From the NCBI RefSeq assembly GCF_963678975.1, contig NC_089279.1:29737525-29801524 (forward strand): a DNA stretch of 64,000 nucleotides, given 5' to 3'. Shown one piece after another: positions 1 through 11,905 of this stretch; within the stretch, counting starts at the first letter, position 1; each line of letters opens with the position of its first letter. Under the pieces are notes generated by a model. It did not search any database, was not told the DNA's origin, and saw only the letters and a program-made list of their open reading frames with translations. The position numbers and the translations under genes are program-made. The stretch comes from Dysidea avara (taxonomy: Eukaryota > Porifera > Demospongiae > Dictyoceratida > Dysideidae).

Positions 1-175
1 ATCATATAGTTTACTGTTCCAGTAGCTAGTGGATTTAATGATCCCTTGTGGCGAAACCAACTTTTGTGAATACTTAGCAGCACTCATGCAACTTGTGATG
101 CAGTAACTAATCCCAATTGCTTTAATAAAGGCATCACATTCTAATGAATCATTAATTAAATACCATTGTATATAG
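1..175. other. Left edge, noncoding or intron
   Basis: No coding signal is visible here. The stretch ends in TATATAG directly before an open exon at 176, so it is most likely an intron of the decayed gene that follows, whose earlier exons would lie outside the window. Confidence 0.4.
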
Positions 176-2560
176 GAAATGAAGATTTCAATCCAGATCT
201 GGAGCATTTGCTAGGCATTGATGCGATTCGTCAAAAGAAAGCCAGCGCCCTTTATTTGTTGAAATTAAAAGAAAACCATCGTTTGTCTCAGACAGCGATC
301 GATGATGTTATGGAAGGGTCAAAGACTGTTTTTTCCCACACAGTGCAAATTCTTCACAGTGGTATTCGTGCTAAGCTTGCTTCACTTGGAATAGATGATA
401 CACAAATTGACAGTGTGTTTAAAGACTTAGCCGATCCTTTTGTTGGCTTGGAAACAAGATATAAACAAGAGAAGTGTTTTGTAGAAGATCTTGGCTTAGT
501 GGTAAGTTTGAACTAGTACATAATACTCTGTTGAAGCAGTAACTAAGATTACTATGGTAAATGCATCAATGCAAGTATTTTGGTAAATTCACTTATAAAC
601 ATAAAGTTTTAAGGACGGTGAATGAACGTACACCAATCTGTTATTTTACTATAGGAACCAGAGGAGATTTTAGTTGGTGAACCTTTTTATGCTGCAAGGT
701 TTTCAGGAACTAAGAGATCGCTAGTAGAACAACGCGACTCTTTTCAATATATTCCTATTTTTAAGACGCTTGAAAGACTACTGGGAGGTTCCAGTCTGTT
801 GGAATTCATTGATAATCCTCACAGGAGATCAGATGATAAACTTGAAGATTTTTGTGATGGAGAATTAGCTTGCAATCACCCATTATTTTCAAATGATCCA
901 CTTGCACTTCAAGTAATTGCCTACTTTGATGAGCTTGAAGTTTGTAACCCCCTAGGCACACATACCAAGAAACATAAATTTGGCATCATTTTATTCACTC
1001 TCGGTAACATTCCACCTAAATTTCGATCTACATTAAGGAGCATTAATTTAGTTGCTTGTGCAACACATCCTGTAATTCAGAAATATGGTATTGACACTAT
1101 TCTTGAACCATTTATAAAAGATTTGAATACGTTAACTACGCATGGTATTAATGTTAACATCAGTGGCCATCAGCGCAACTTTAAAGGAGGTTTGATGTGT
1201 TTTCTGGCTGATAATCTAGCTAGTAATCTTTTGGGAGGATTCAAGGAGTCTTTTTCTTTTTCACAGATTTTGTCGTACTTGTATGGTCAAAACTACATCA
1301 TATAAGGACAAGTTTTTGTCAAGTGATTTTTGTCAACGAACTGCTGAAATACACAAGAGACAATGTGATGAGTTGGATGCAGCTGAAGGAGATCTAAAAG
1401 ATCATTACTCTAAAACATACGGAATCAATCGTCGTAGTAAGTTGATGTGTGCAAAAAATTTTTCCATGTTTGATGGTGGTTTACCACATGGTGCTATGCA
1501 TGATATCCTAGAAGGTGTTGCTCAACTTGAGGTCAAGCTACTGGTTAAACATTGTGTGAATGAGAAATATATTACTGTAGCTGAATATAATCACCGTATT
1601 GAGAATTTTGATTATGGCAAAAATGAGATGGACAGGCCAGGAATAATAACTAGAGAATTGCTGGGCTCTAATGATAAAAAATTTCATTTATCGGCTGCCC
1701 AAACATTACTTCTTTGTCAAATTATCCCTTTGATAATGGGAGATTGTGTTCCTGAAGGAGATGAACACTGGCAGTGTTTTCTTTTACTGCTAAAAATTTT
1801 TGATATTGTGTTTTCTCCTGTTGTACCCAAGGGATATTGTGCTGTCCTAAAACTACTGATTGCGGAGCATCATTCTCTTTTCAAGTCATTACATTCAAGT
1901 TCAATGATTACACCCAAGTTTCATTTTCTTGTTCATTATCCTGACCAAATTGTTTCACTCGGACCAATGACCAGGTATTAGACTATGCGGCATGAAGCTA
2001 AACTTAGCTTGTTTAAAAAGGCTTCTCATTTGGGGAACTTTAAGAATATTGCTTACACATTAGCAAGTCGACATCAGCGATGGATGTGTTATCAGTTGGC
2101 TTCTGATAACATGCTTCAGTCTTGCTTTGAGTGTGGTCCGGGCAGTAGCCCTAGTACAATTGGACAACAGCCACACCAACTAGGAAGCATCATCCAGCGA
2201 GCCATACCTTCAATAAGCAACGATGCCACTGTTTTCCATCCTAAGTGGGTTAAGAAAAACAGTATAAACTATTGCAATAACAATTGCTATGTTATAATAG
2301 GGACAGATGGAACTGATCCCTTGTTTGGTCATTTAATTGATGTCTACGTTGTTGGGGGTGATTTGTTACTGCTACATGTGTACCATTGTCAGACTATTTA
2401 CTTTGACGATCATTTTCATTCTTATGTCATCAGTGACACCACAAATATGTCGATTGTGTGTCTTCAAGATCTTTTAAGTCCTTTTGTACTTCATGGGCAC
2501 AAACTCTTTGATGGAAGATCTGAAACTTACATAACCATGAAACATTTGATTTTTAGTTAA
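176..2560 (+). pseudogene. Decayed transposase-like or uncharacterised gene
   Basis: Two coding blocks are joined by a clean phase-0 intron: exon 176-501 (acceptor TATATAG, donor GTAAGT) and a block from 655 (acceptor ACTATAG) to the TAA at 2558-2560. The protein has a CRTC zinc-ribbon-like motif near 1271, the run HDILEGVAQLEVKLLVKHC (about 1500-1556) and TPKFHFLVHYP (about 1912-1944), followed by MRHEAKLSLFKK. I recall this combination from large families of uncharacterised proteins in sponges and cnidarians thought to derive from DNA transposons; I cannot name the superfamily. Two lesions are visible: a one-base frame change in the T-rich stretch about 1245-1262, and an in-frame TAG at 1979-1981 where a Trp codon is expected between GPMTRY and MRHEAK. 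It is not part of the array to the right. Assembly error could mimic either lesion. Confidence 0.6.
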
Positions 2561-3125
2561 CCTAACTATCATATGAACATAACTTTTAATTTGGTTATTT
2601 TGACATTTTTGTAGTTTGTTTTAACCTATTTACACAGTCAAATGTACCTAAGTTATAAGAAGGATAAACAACCAATCTGTTTGAAAGTTATTTCTACTAA
2701 GTATGGGTTGAAATTACTCAAATAGTTAAATATATCCAACAAAGTAGATTTAACTCACTTAATGTTGCATTAACCATATATTATCTAGGTAGTTTTTACC
2801 ATTGTGGTTATTTCTACCTTGCAGTTTTTACAGTGCATTATTCTGGCAGTATACTTCATGATTTTCCAGCCATTATGTCTCAAGTATTGCTGGAGTAATT
2901 GGTACATCATATGCTCCTACCTTTCTCTGTAATAAACTCTACATAGTGTGTTTAGTTAGATCAAATGTATAATGATGTTACAGTTGCTGGTTTGTTGAAA
3001 ATCTCAATAATAAGGCCATTTTGTTTTATGGCTGCATGAATAAGGTTTTCGGTAATAGGGCCACTTCAGTAATAGGGCCACTTATCATGGGTCCCATAGG
3101 TGGCCCTATTAATGAAGTTTCACTG
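2561..3125. other. Intergenic, no gene seen
   Basis: AT-rich DNA with no convincing coding frame. It holds a short palindromic cluster: GTAATAGGGCCACTT occurs twice in direct orientation (3052-3066, 3069-3083) and once inverted (3098-3113), able to form a small hairpin; it may be the remnant of a MITE end. Confidence 0.5.
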
Positions 3126-3238
3126 TATCAGAATGATGGAATAAAATTGTTGGTGATTTTAATACCGGATTTGAGGGTAACTTAATACTAACCACAAACC
3201 ACAAATCAATCATTATGTTGTTCCTCATAACTCAACTG
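3126..3238. promoter_or_regulatory. Conserved block with tandem RUNX-type sites (orphan copy)
   Basis: About 110 bp are nearly the same as blocks found 670-840 bp upstream of every B-type gene. The core (3190-3203) reads AACCACAAACCACA, two RUNX-type sites (ACCACA) 7 bp apart. Here the block precedes an A-type gene, which suggests that the left edge of the array is a recombination junction joining B-upstream DNA to A-upstream DNA. Function as an enhancer is inferred. Confidence 0.55.
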
Positions 3239-3591
3239 CAGTGTATATACTAAGTCTGACAAGTAAATAAGATAATCTGTATACTACTAGTGTATTAGTA
3301 GAGTATGGTTTAATGCATTCAATTGTGAAATGGCTCTCTCCAGATTACGGATCTATCTACATAGCTATTTCATAAAGTTAGCATGAAAATGTATAGGAAT
3401 TAACAACTCATATACAGCAATTAGTATTATATTCCACTGCATTATGTATGTTATAACTTATTTTGTTCAGCCAAGTAGCTATATATATACACACAATCGA
3501 AAATTATCTTGTTATTGTAGATGGAAATATTCCTGAGTCCTGACTTAAGTTGGAATTGAGTGGTTAATTCATGGAATTGAAATAACACATT

Positions 3592-3814
3592 TTCCCAGAA
3601 GGAATTAATATTTAGCAACAGAGGATGTGGATACTAAAATGGTGGAATTAATAATTTTAAAAATATTATACTGATGTTTGCATTGCTGTTTAGAAAAATT
3701 CCCTTCTTGTAACATGACTGGAATGCATCCAATCATGTTTCCCACATACCAGATACCAAATTTCAACATAGTTCCGATCATGTTGCAAAATGCACAGTTG
3801 AAAGAGTATAAAAG
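3592..3814 (+). promoter_or_regulatory. Promoter module of gene A1
   Basis: A STAT/GAS-like TTCCCAGAA at 3592-3600, a forkhead-like TGTTTGC (one change from TGTTTAC), a kappaB-like rich stretch AAAATTCCCTTC, a CCAAT box and TATAAAAG at 3807-3814. Transcription should start near 3835-3845, about 55 nt before the ATG. The order and spacing are kept in all A and B genes. Confidence 0.6.
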
Positions 3815-3896
3815 AGCTACAGATGCCTGAAGATTTCAGTTGAGAGCAAATCAGTGTAACTAAAAAGATCTGTTATCAAAGAGAAGAGACCTGAAA

Positions 3897-4772
3897 ATGA
3901 TTAGGATCAATATCATTATAGGATTTATAGCTTTGGTGCTTGTGATGGGAGGTCAAGCAGTTCCTGTTAACAGTGATTCAACTGAACAGAAAACAACAAT
4001 TCCTACCTCTGACATCAGTGGACTACACAAAAATGCAGAATTGCAGGTTTTCAAAATACTGCAACAAATTACACGTCTGGAGTTGGCCAAAGTACGTAGG
4101 TAGCTACACACATCTATGTACAAACACTAGTTATAGTTTAAGGTAATACTATGACGATTATCATTGTGTTTGTATTGTTTTAAAGAATGAAACATATGAC
4201 CTATTTCACCAAATCTGCTACGAACGCTACAACACAATGTGTGAAGTTGTAAGTTGAGAATCTCTTGGGCATACATAACACCTGCATACAGTCTCAGACA
4301 TACATACATTGATACACACACGCACATGCACGCACACACACTCACCATGCACACACGCACGGCACATACATACAAGGTTACTATTCTCTTACACTTGTAG
4401 GATATCAATACCATCAGGGATGACGTCACATCACTGGCACAGCTACTCCCTGTTATTCAACATCTTGCTAACAATGAAACTGATGAATATATTATTACTA
4501 AATACAATGAAACGATCAAATTCATGGAGAATAGTATTTCAGCCCTTAACAACCTGGTAAGTTCAACACAGAGATACACTAATACTTGATCATACTTCAC
4601 CACACTTCTCCACACATTGTAGATTAGAGCATTAGACAGTAAGGATGCTGCACCAGCAACTACAACAGAAAATCAACGATATGAAAATCTTGATAACTTT
4701 GTGAAGCTGAGTATGCTCAAGTTACAAGTGGAATTGACCTTCAGAGATCTTGAACACCTTCCAATAAACTAA
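3897..4772 (+). CDS. A1: secreted four-exon helical protein, type A
   Basis: Exons 3897-4091, 4186-4248, 4401-4556 and 4623-4772 encode 187 aa; all introns are phase 0 with GT-AG ends (94, 152 and 66 nt). Residues 1-21 are a signal peptide (hydrophobic 6-17, cleavage expected after GQA). Residues about 40-65 (exon 1) form an amphipathic helix; exon 2 (66-86) is NETYDLF then a Cys-x7-Cys; exon 3 (87-138) has two helical stretches split at NNETDEY; exon 4 (139-187) has a Thr-rich linker and a long amphipathic helix (FVKLSMLKLQVEL). Asn-Glu-Thr at 66-68 and in NNETDEY are N-glycosylation sequons. The start is the only ATG before the signal peptide, 83 bp after the TATA box. ATTAAA at 4880-4885 is a candidate poly(A) signal. 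Family not recognised; the exon plan equals short-chain helical cytokines, so an extracellular signalling role is a hypothesis. Other options are a secreted effector or venom-like helical peptide. Confidence 0.8.
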
Positions 4773-5526
4773 CAGTCTTGTAGAATATGATGGGCAGTTT
4801 TAGTAGTACATAGGACAAGTTGAAATATGACATTGTAATTTTTTACTGTGTACACTTTTGGCACTTGTATCACTTATTAATTAAATTGATAATTGTTTGA
4901 GAAGAGGGCTATAGGTTGAATATTGTGGAGATAGTATCACTGTTGCATGGTATTGCCCATTTGCTTTACTAGTTGACAGTTACAATTGTCAATGACATGT
5001 ATGCATGACTACGTAAACACAAAATACTTTTTAAAATGTCTTTTGAGGAGGACTGTATCTTTTGCAAGTATGATTGACAGTGTGAATTTTTTTGTCATGG
5101 CTATCATCCTGTTAAGGACAAACTTAATCATATACAGTGTACCAGTCTGTTTAAACATAGTTATACAAGAGGTCTATGTATATTATGCAATCTATGCATA
5201 TATACGTACAAACAGAAAATGATGCCAAATCAACTAGCTGATATGAACTAAATGAATTTCAAGGTTAACCAACTGGTATTAGTTGCTGTCTCTTCTCTTG
5301 TGTCCTCATACTTTAAAATAATATTTTAAGAACTGTAAAGACAATATACAAGGTACAGCAGGAGTCCCAATTAGGCTTCAAAGAAAGCTATATATAGGAA
5401 TATAACTCTAAATAACAATTAAGATTAAATAACAGTTAAATAATAGTATAAGGTCTTAGGAGCCAACTAAACCTGTAGTTATAGAGGTAAGATCATAAAT
5501 TCAGAACTATGAATGTTATATAGTGC
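4773..5526. other. A1 3' flank, noncoding
   Basis: The first about 450 bp are the 3' UTR and flank shared by all A genes, up to the motif CTATACAAGAGG near 5160-5172. Beyond that the sequence is unlike the A-B spacers of later units, and no B gene follows. Small open frames here are not conserved in other copies. Confidence 0.6.
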
Positions 5527-5534
5527 CTCCTGAG

Positions 5535-5949
5535 TAGGCACCGGCCTATTATGCCCGAAATTTTACCTATTATGCTTTTGAGCATTGCTCAAAAATTAAG
5601 CCTATTATGCTCAAAATTATGCTTTCGAAATCAAAATTATGCTCTAGAAGTGACTGTTTTATTAGAGTATATCAACCTTTCCTGACTGCTCTATTAGAGT
5701 ATCTCGATCTTATTTCTGCAAAGTGTGAATAACCAACAAAGAAACGGTTTAATAAGTTGTATTACGTGTTTTTGATTATGAAATGTACTAATAATACTAT
5801 TGGCAGTGAATATTTGCTTTCTTTCAGGCGCGCATATTGCGCATTTAATTAATTTTTCAAATATCGTCCCTATTATGCTGGCATTATGCTTGATGCTTTT
5901 GGCCACCTATTATGCTTTAAATTATGCCGGCATAATCGGCCGGTGCCTA
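5535..5949. mobile_element. hAT-type MITE, 415 bp
   Basis: Terminal inverted repeats begin TAGGCACCGGCC and end GGCCGGTGCCTA, flanked by a perfect 8-bp target duplication CTCCTGAG (5527-5534 and 5950-5957). Eight-bp duplications and short TIRs are typical of hAT elements. The interior repeats CCTATTATGCT several times and holds no transposase. A paired CTCTAATAGAG-type motif lies inside on the reverse strand (about 5646-5708). Confidence 0.85.
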
Positions 5950-5957
5950 CTCCTGAG

Positions 5958-7596
5958 ATCACTTAATATGATGCTAGTTGGTAACTTGCCTGCACAACTA
6001 TCAATATCAGTAACTGCATATGCACAGATGATTCTTGCGCACTAATGGGGTACTACCAATATCCTTTAGGGGTTTCCCTCACAAATGACAAAAGAGGAGG
6101 GGCTCAACAGTGGGGACACTCCTCCTGGTAGGGGAAATCCAGACTAGCTTTAGGGGATTCCCTTTGGATACAACTGACCTTCATAATTAATTGACAGTTC
6201 AGATACAAAATCTGAACTGTCCCCAAGTGATCAACACAGAATGGGTAACAGTTCTTCCCTTAAAGGGGAAATCTATGAACTGCATGTACATAGCTACTGA
6301 CATTTAAACAAATTGAGCAATGCCCCAGGTGGGTAGATAACCCATCCCTGTGTGTAAAAATTATACACCCAGCCTTCACATGTATCTCTATTATCAGCAA
6401 AAACACACAGGTCAAACTATTTGGGTCCCATATGACAAAGCAAAACATTCCTCTGGAGGAGTGCACATAACATATAATTTTCAGTTCTGTTTAGCTAGTA
6501 ATGAAAAAGAAGCACATGATATGTGTGAAGATGTTAATATGACATATTTTATGAACAAGAGACTAGAAGTTGTATCAGAATCTTACATGTGACTGCCTAA
6601 TTTTGAACTAACATTTTAAAAAGACGGAACACTTTGTCCTATATAGATTGCTTTGGTACTTTTGGGTAGGTTCAGTAAGTATGAATGATTTAAAATCATG
6701 CATGTCTTCATTTCAGTGTTTGCACAGTCATATATTAGGTACCCACAACTTATTACAATGTACCAGCTATCTCATAAACAAGACCACCTCATTGTAGTGA
6801 CCACATCTAGCAGGTCCCAAACATAACAATTGACCCACACAAGTATATACATTTTTTGTTATTGTAAAAGTGACTTTTGGTATATAGAAGAAAAATGTAT
6901 CATTCCTGCTCAGTTATTAGTGAATTACTTTCATATGTGTATGCTTTGGAACCAAGAACAGGCGTCACTGGAATTAGTAAGGTGTCCAAATTTCAAGCAT
7001 TGTATTGATGTCCTTGTCATTATGTTTAAATTTATACTCTCATGTTAACAAAAAGAGTATTCTATCTGAACTACATACATCCTAAAATGCAGTTGCAAGA
7101 ATCAACTACCCTATTGAAGATCACAGATCCCAGCTGTTGTGGCTCCTCTCATGCCTAGACTGGGGATCAAGTCACCAATGGGTCTGGGATTTTTTCTGCA
7201 TTCTGCAACGTTTCAGTAACATGTTTCTGACTCCCTGTATTCACAGGCTTTAGCCTTATCAAAGGTCCCTAGTGGGATAGCATTTAATATTGTATTGTTC
7301 AGATAGTTATTAATGACTCACCTTAACTTTACAGAAATGTCAATATGAAGGCTGTAAACAAGGGAATATACCCTAAAAATTCAGTGTCTCTGCTGCAGCC
7401 CCTCCCATTTTGTAACTTGTGTGTTTTATATGGGGAATCCCTAAAAGATATTGGTGCCTGTTTTGTTCAGCAAAGTAGCTATATACACTGATGAAAATTA
7501 TTTTGTTATTGTTGATGGAAATATTCCTCCTGAGCCCTTCCTGACTTAAGTTGGAATTGAGTAGTTAATTCATGGATTTGAATTAACAAATTCATT
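5958..7596. other. A1-A2 spacer, noncoding
   Basis: From about 6260 the sequence matches the stretch that lies between the Derlin fragment and the A gene in later units, but no Derlin exon and no B gene is present. A GC-richer module with GGGGATTCCC-like palindromes (about 6055-6170) recurs, partly inverted near 7340-7470. Open frames such as 6350-6592 are not conserved as proteins between units and are judged spurious. Confidence 0.6.
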
Positions 7597-7818
7597 TTCC
7601 CAGAAGGAATTAGTATTTATCAACAGAGGATGTGGATACTAAAATGGCAGAATTAATAATTTTAAAAATATATACTGATGTTTACATTGCTGTTTAGAAA
7701 AATCCCCTTCTTGTAATAGGACTGGAATGCAGCCAATCATGCTTCCCATGTACCAGATATCAAATTTCAACACAGTTCCAATCATGTTGCAAAATGCATA
7801 GTTGAAAGAGTATAAAAG
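7597..7818 (+). promoter_or_regulatory. Promoter module of gene A2
   Basis: TTCCCAGAA at 7597-7605, forkhead-like TGTTTAC, kappaB-like GGGGATTTTT on the reverse strand, CCAAT box and TATAAAAG at 7811-7818. Confidence 0.6.
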
Positions 7819-7910
7819 AGCTGCAGATACCTGAACATTTCAGTTGAGAGCAATCAGAGTTGAGAACATCTAACTAAAAAGATCTGTTATCAAAGAGAAG
7901 AGACCTGAAA

Positions 7911-8777
7911 ATGATTAGGATCAATATCATTATAGGATTTATAATTTTGGTGCTTGTGATGGGAGGTCAAGCAGTTCCTGTTAACAGTGATTCAACTGAA
8001 CAGAAAACAATAATTCCCACCTCTGACATCAGTGGACTACGTGAAAATGCAAAATTGCAGGTTTTCAAAATGCTGCAGCAAATTACACGTCTGGAGTTGG
8101 CCAAAGTACGTATAGGTACTGTAGCTACACACATCTATGTACAAACGCTAGTTATAGTTTAAGGTAATATAAGTATGACGATTATCATTGTGTTTGTTTT
8201 ATTTTTATAGAATGAAACATATGAATTGTTTCACCAAATCTGTTATGTACGCTACAACATAATGTGTGAAGTTGTAAGTTGAGGATCTCTTGTACACACA
8301 TAACATTCTACATACAGTCACAGACATGCATGGATACACACACACACACACACGTACACCACACGCACACAAACAAGATACACAATAATGTTACTGCTCT
8401 CTTACACTTGTAGGATATTAATACCATCAGGGATGACATCACATCACTAACACAACTACTCCCTGTTATTCAACATCTTGCTAGCAATGAGACTGATGAA
8501 TATATCATTACTAAATACAGTGAAATGATCAAATTCATGGAGAGCAGTATTTCAGCCCTTAACAATCTGGTAAGTTCAACACAGAGACACACTAAAAATA
8601 TTGATCACACTTCTCCGCACACTCTAGATTAGAGCGTTGGACAGTAAGGATACTGTACCAGCAGCTACAACAGAAAATCAAAGATATGAAAGCCTTGATA
8701 AGTTTGTGAAGCTGAGTATGCTCAAGTTGCAGGTGGAATTGACCTTCAGAGATCTTGAACATCTTCCGGTCAACTAA
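7911..8777 (+). CDS. A2: secreted four-exon helical protein, type A
   Basis: Exons 7911-8105, 8210-8272, 8414-8569 and 8628-8777; 187 aa; all splice sites intact. It differs from A1 in exon 2 (NETYELFHQICYVRYNIMC, Cys-x7-Cys kept) and by several substitutions in the helices. Its exon 4 (RALDSKDTVPAATTENQRYE then SLDKF) is almost identical at DNA level to that of A7, 48 kb away, and not to those of A4-A6. Both N-glycosylation sequons present in A1 are retained at the start of exon 2; in exon 3 HLASNETDEY keeps the second. Confidence 0.8.
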
Positions 8778-8953
8778 CAGTCTTGTAGAATATAACTGGC
8801 AGCTTAGTAATATGTATTAAAATTTAACTTAATTAGTATACGACATAATAATTTTTTTCTGTGTAGCTACACTTTTGGCACTTATATCACTTATTAATTA
8901 AAAGCAGTTTATTTTAATTGATACTTGTTTGAGAAGAGGGCTATAGGTTGAAT

Positions 8954-9569
8954 CATAGGCGGTGGAAGGGGGGGGGCTCGATCTGCTGAGGGGGGGCGGC
9001 CCCCTCAGAAAGATATCACGCGAAATTATCCTACTTGCATGGAGTGGGGCTGAAAAACCGTGATCAATACTCTAATAGAGCAGTCACACTAATTATTATT
9101 ATTTTATTATTAGCGCTTTACAGTGACCAGCACTGAAGGTCTGACAGCAACATGTGCTGCAGCCTTAACCTACAAGGACTTAGACCTAGTGACTTAACTT
9201 ACTGACTGAATAAGGTGTAACAGAAAAGGGGCCAAAGTAAGGAAAAAAATCCCTCCAACCCCAGGATTCGAACTGCAGGTCACCCAATGTCTAATAAAGC
9301 AATCACAGTATTAGAGCAGTGGGTAGCGAGCTATGTAAGGATTTTATGTAGTTTATCAGTACAAATTCGTAGCTGGTGAGGTGGGCAGCTATTGTCAGCT
9401 GGTTGTGACCTTTTTTTTTTTTTTTGGTCTCACCTTACCAAACCAGAGATAATGTAGATCATTTCCATAAGTCTGGGTCAGCCCAGCCCCCACTCATATC
9501 AACTTCAGTGCTGGTCACTGTAAAGTACTGCTAATAAAAAAAAAAAAATAACTACTTCCTCCGCCCCTG
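8954..9569. mobile_element. hAT-type MITE, 616 bp, with nested SINE pieces
   Basis: TIRs CATAGGCGGTGGAAG and CTTCCTCCGCCCCTG are flanked by a perfect 8-bp duplication GGTTGAAT (8946-8953 and 9570-9577). The empty site is seen in the other A genes, where CTATAGGTTGAAT runs straight on. A shorter 312-bp relative sits at 24979-25290; the size difference is explained by two SINE-derived insertions here. Confidence 0.85.
9094..9290 (-). mobile_element. 5'-truncated tRNA-derived SINE
   Basis: Read on the - strand it has a Pol III box B (AGTTCGAATCC, complement of 9264-9274) close to the 5' end, and ends in an (AAT)n tail at 9094-9115. A 5-bp duplication CTAAT flanks it (9089-9093, 9291-9295). Box A is missing, so the copy is truncated. 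The 3' end CAGTGCTGGTCACTGTAAAG recurs in + orientation at 9505-9549 with an A-rich tail, a second much shorter copy inside the same MITE. Confidence 0.6.
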
Positions 9570-9802
9570 GGTTGAATGCTGTGGAGATAGTATCACTGTT
9601 GCATGGTATTGATCATTTGCTTTACCAGTTGACAGTTACAATTTACATGTATGCAGGAGGACAGTATCTTTATATTTGCAAGTATGATTGATACTGTGAA
9701 TTTTTTTATCATGGCTATCATCCAGTTAAGGACAAAATTACTCATGAAAACTATAGCATTATACAGTGTACCAGTCTGTTTTATATGTAGCTATACAAGA
9801 GG

Positions 9803-10512
9803 CAGTGTTTATTCTAGGATTTCTCCTTTGGGGGGAATCAGGAATTCAGGGGGTGACCAGGTGAAAATCTGTTATATAGTTGTCCAAGTTCACAACTATA
9901 TAAAAGCAGTTGAAATAGTTGCCAATCTGGTTAGGCATTTAAGGCTCATGAGTGTTGATTTTTGTAAAGCCAGTGGTAGAGCTTGATGCATGAGTGCATG
10001 GTAGTAATGACAAAATGATGTAGATGTCTTCCAAGAAATAGTTTAAAGCTTAGGGTGTTTGAAATTAAATACTAGGGCATTTTCATGGTTATGGCAAAAC
10101 AAGAAGTTTTCTTTAATATCAGGCTTTCTGATATTATATCTGGGGATAGTTGGGATGGCTGTGCATGCCATTTTGGAAGTAGAAATTTTACAAAATTATA
10201 TATACTATTTGTCAGTAAGGACAATTTTGAGAGTTAAGCATGCTTTTTTCTATACTTGAGCTCTCGGATATCGAATAGCCATCACTATAATATGTACTGA
10301 GAGCACTTTAAGGTTTGCATTTGCAATTTATAACCTGGGAAAATTTTACATATTATCCACTCTCAGATTGAATCTCAGAGCATTTTTGATAAGTTTAGTG
10401 TGTCATTTGTAAACTTAAGTATAGTGCAGTAGTCACTCACAAATTTAGGGGGTGAGCCTGAGATTTTAGGGGGGGGAAAGTTCCCCCCCTAACAGCCCTA
10501 GAATAAACACTG
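9803..10512. mobile_element. hAT-type MITE, 710 bp
   Basis: Perfect 16-bp terminal repeats CAGTGTTTATTCTAGG / CCTAGAATAAACACTG are flanked by an exact 8-bp duplication ACAAGAGG (9795-9802 and 10513-10520). The undisturbed site (CTATACAAGAGGTCTAC) is present downstream of the other A genes. No transposase is encoded; a 111-codon frame crossing the left end is not credible. Confidence 0.88.
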
Positions 10513-10520
10513 ACAAGAGG

Positions 10521-11905
10521 TCTACATGTAGTCTAATATATTTTGGGATTGTTTGCAAATCAGCAAAAAAAAATTATATTAGGTAACATTGCTCAACCTC
10601 AAAAATTTTTCTCCCTTGACATATTTAGGCTATATGCGGCACACAATGGAAGGGTAGAATCTACTGCAACTACTGTGAAGATCTTCCTGCTAAGGACAAA
10701 TCATGAAATTGTCATGTAGCAAACAAGCAGTGTTACTTATATACCATATACTAGTCTCAAAGGATCAACAGAACTACATAACAAATCGTTGAAACTATAG
10801 AGGATTCTCCTTCATTAATATGGATACTACCAATATGCTTCAGAGGTATATTCTTTCACAGAATATACAAATGACAAAAAGGGAGGGGGCTGTACAGTGG
10901 GGACACTCCTTCTTTGGTAGGGAAAACCAGTCAGTTTTAGGGGATTCCCTTTGGATACAACTGACCTCCATTAGTTACAGTTCAGACACAACAATTTTTG
11001 AAGTTCCCAAGCAACCAACATTGTAGTATGTTAACAATGACAGATGTTACCCATCTCATAGTACAACTGTATAATGTATGTATTGCAGACTATTATAGAG
11101 ACCATTGTGGGTAGAAGCATTGTCATCTTGTACTACATGTTTATAGACTAGTCAAGGCTGGATATGTAATACTCACTAACAATGAGTTTTCTATTGGGTT
11201 CTGTGAATCACAATAAAATTAAAAAGCTGACAACACTGAATGAATGATTATATGTATTAACAATCTGGACTTTAATTCTCTGCAGCTTTATCTTGTTTCT
11301 TACATGATTTACATACCACTACTGCTTTACGCATATGGTAATGGACTAACAACGAACAATTAAGATACACACCCCATATGTAAACAATATTAAAACCACA
11401 TCCCAATATTATTCTTGCATAATCAAAACAATGAGTAGTACATCAACAAGGTGCCATCTTCATGAAGAGTATACAGGCTCATGACATAATCCACATAGCC
11501 TTATACTGTAGATATGGAACAGTAATGTGAACAAAAATCCATTATACAATCGCACACTGTTCAATTCACCATTGCTTCAGTTTCACGTCTTCTTTCAATG
11601 CATTATATTACTAAGGGAATTATTTTGATGCGATATATAGAGCTACATACTCAAAGTATCCCAATCTTTTATTGTGATCTTGTTGTAGAGTTTGTAGGGC
11701 ACACCATCTAGCACAAAATCTTCCAATATTTTCATCCCTTAAATTAATATAGTCTAATGCTTTGTACTGATCGATTAGAGGAACATCATTATACTAACAT
11801 GAGATGACGCTGCACAAGTAATAGAAGTACATTTGTAGAATTATCGTACTGCTAAGCATGCGCAATCTAGTAATGGTTCAAAAATTATTAAAGTTCCTAT
11901 ACTAG
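10521..11905. other. A2-B1 spacer, noncoding
   Basis: Sequence shared with the A-B spacers of all later units. It starts with a truncated copy of the TA-flanked MITE (ending near 10640) and a GC-richer repeat module (about 10850-10960). Parts (ACACCCCATATGTAAACAAT then ATTAAAACC, 11368-11397) match the A5-B4 spacer more closely than those of A4-B3 or A6-B5. No gene seen. Confidence 0.6.

Noticed and set aside
4127-4560. Open frames in intron 2 of A1 rich in Cys/Val or Thr/His
   Set aside because: They arise from (CA)n-like intron sequence and differ in every copy.
6260-6592. Open frames on both strands (about 68-80 codons) recurring near 21.4, 30.2, 38.3, 46.4, 54.5 and 63.6 kb
   Set aside because: Frames are broken by different indels between units, lack splice context, and lie in a repeat module.
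9094-9290. A functional tRNA gene, from the box B
   Set aside because: No box A or cloverleaf; the copy ends in an (AAT)n tail and has a target duplication, so it is a SINE.
9651-9986. Open frame of 111 codons
   Set aside because: It crosses the left end of the 9803-10512 MITE, so it is a chance fusion of spacer and transposon sequence.
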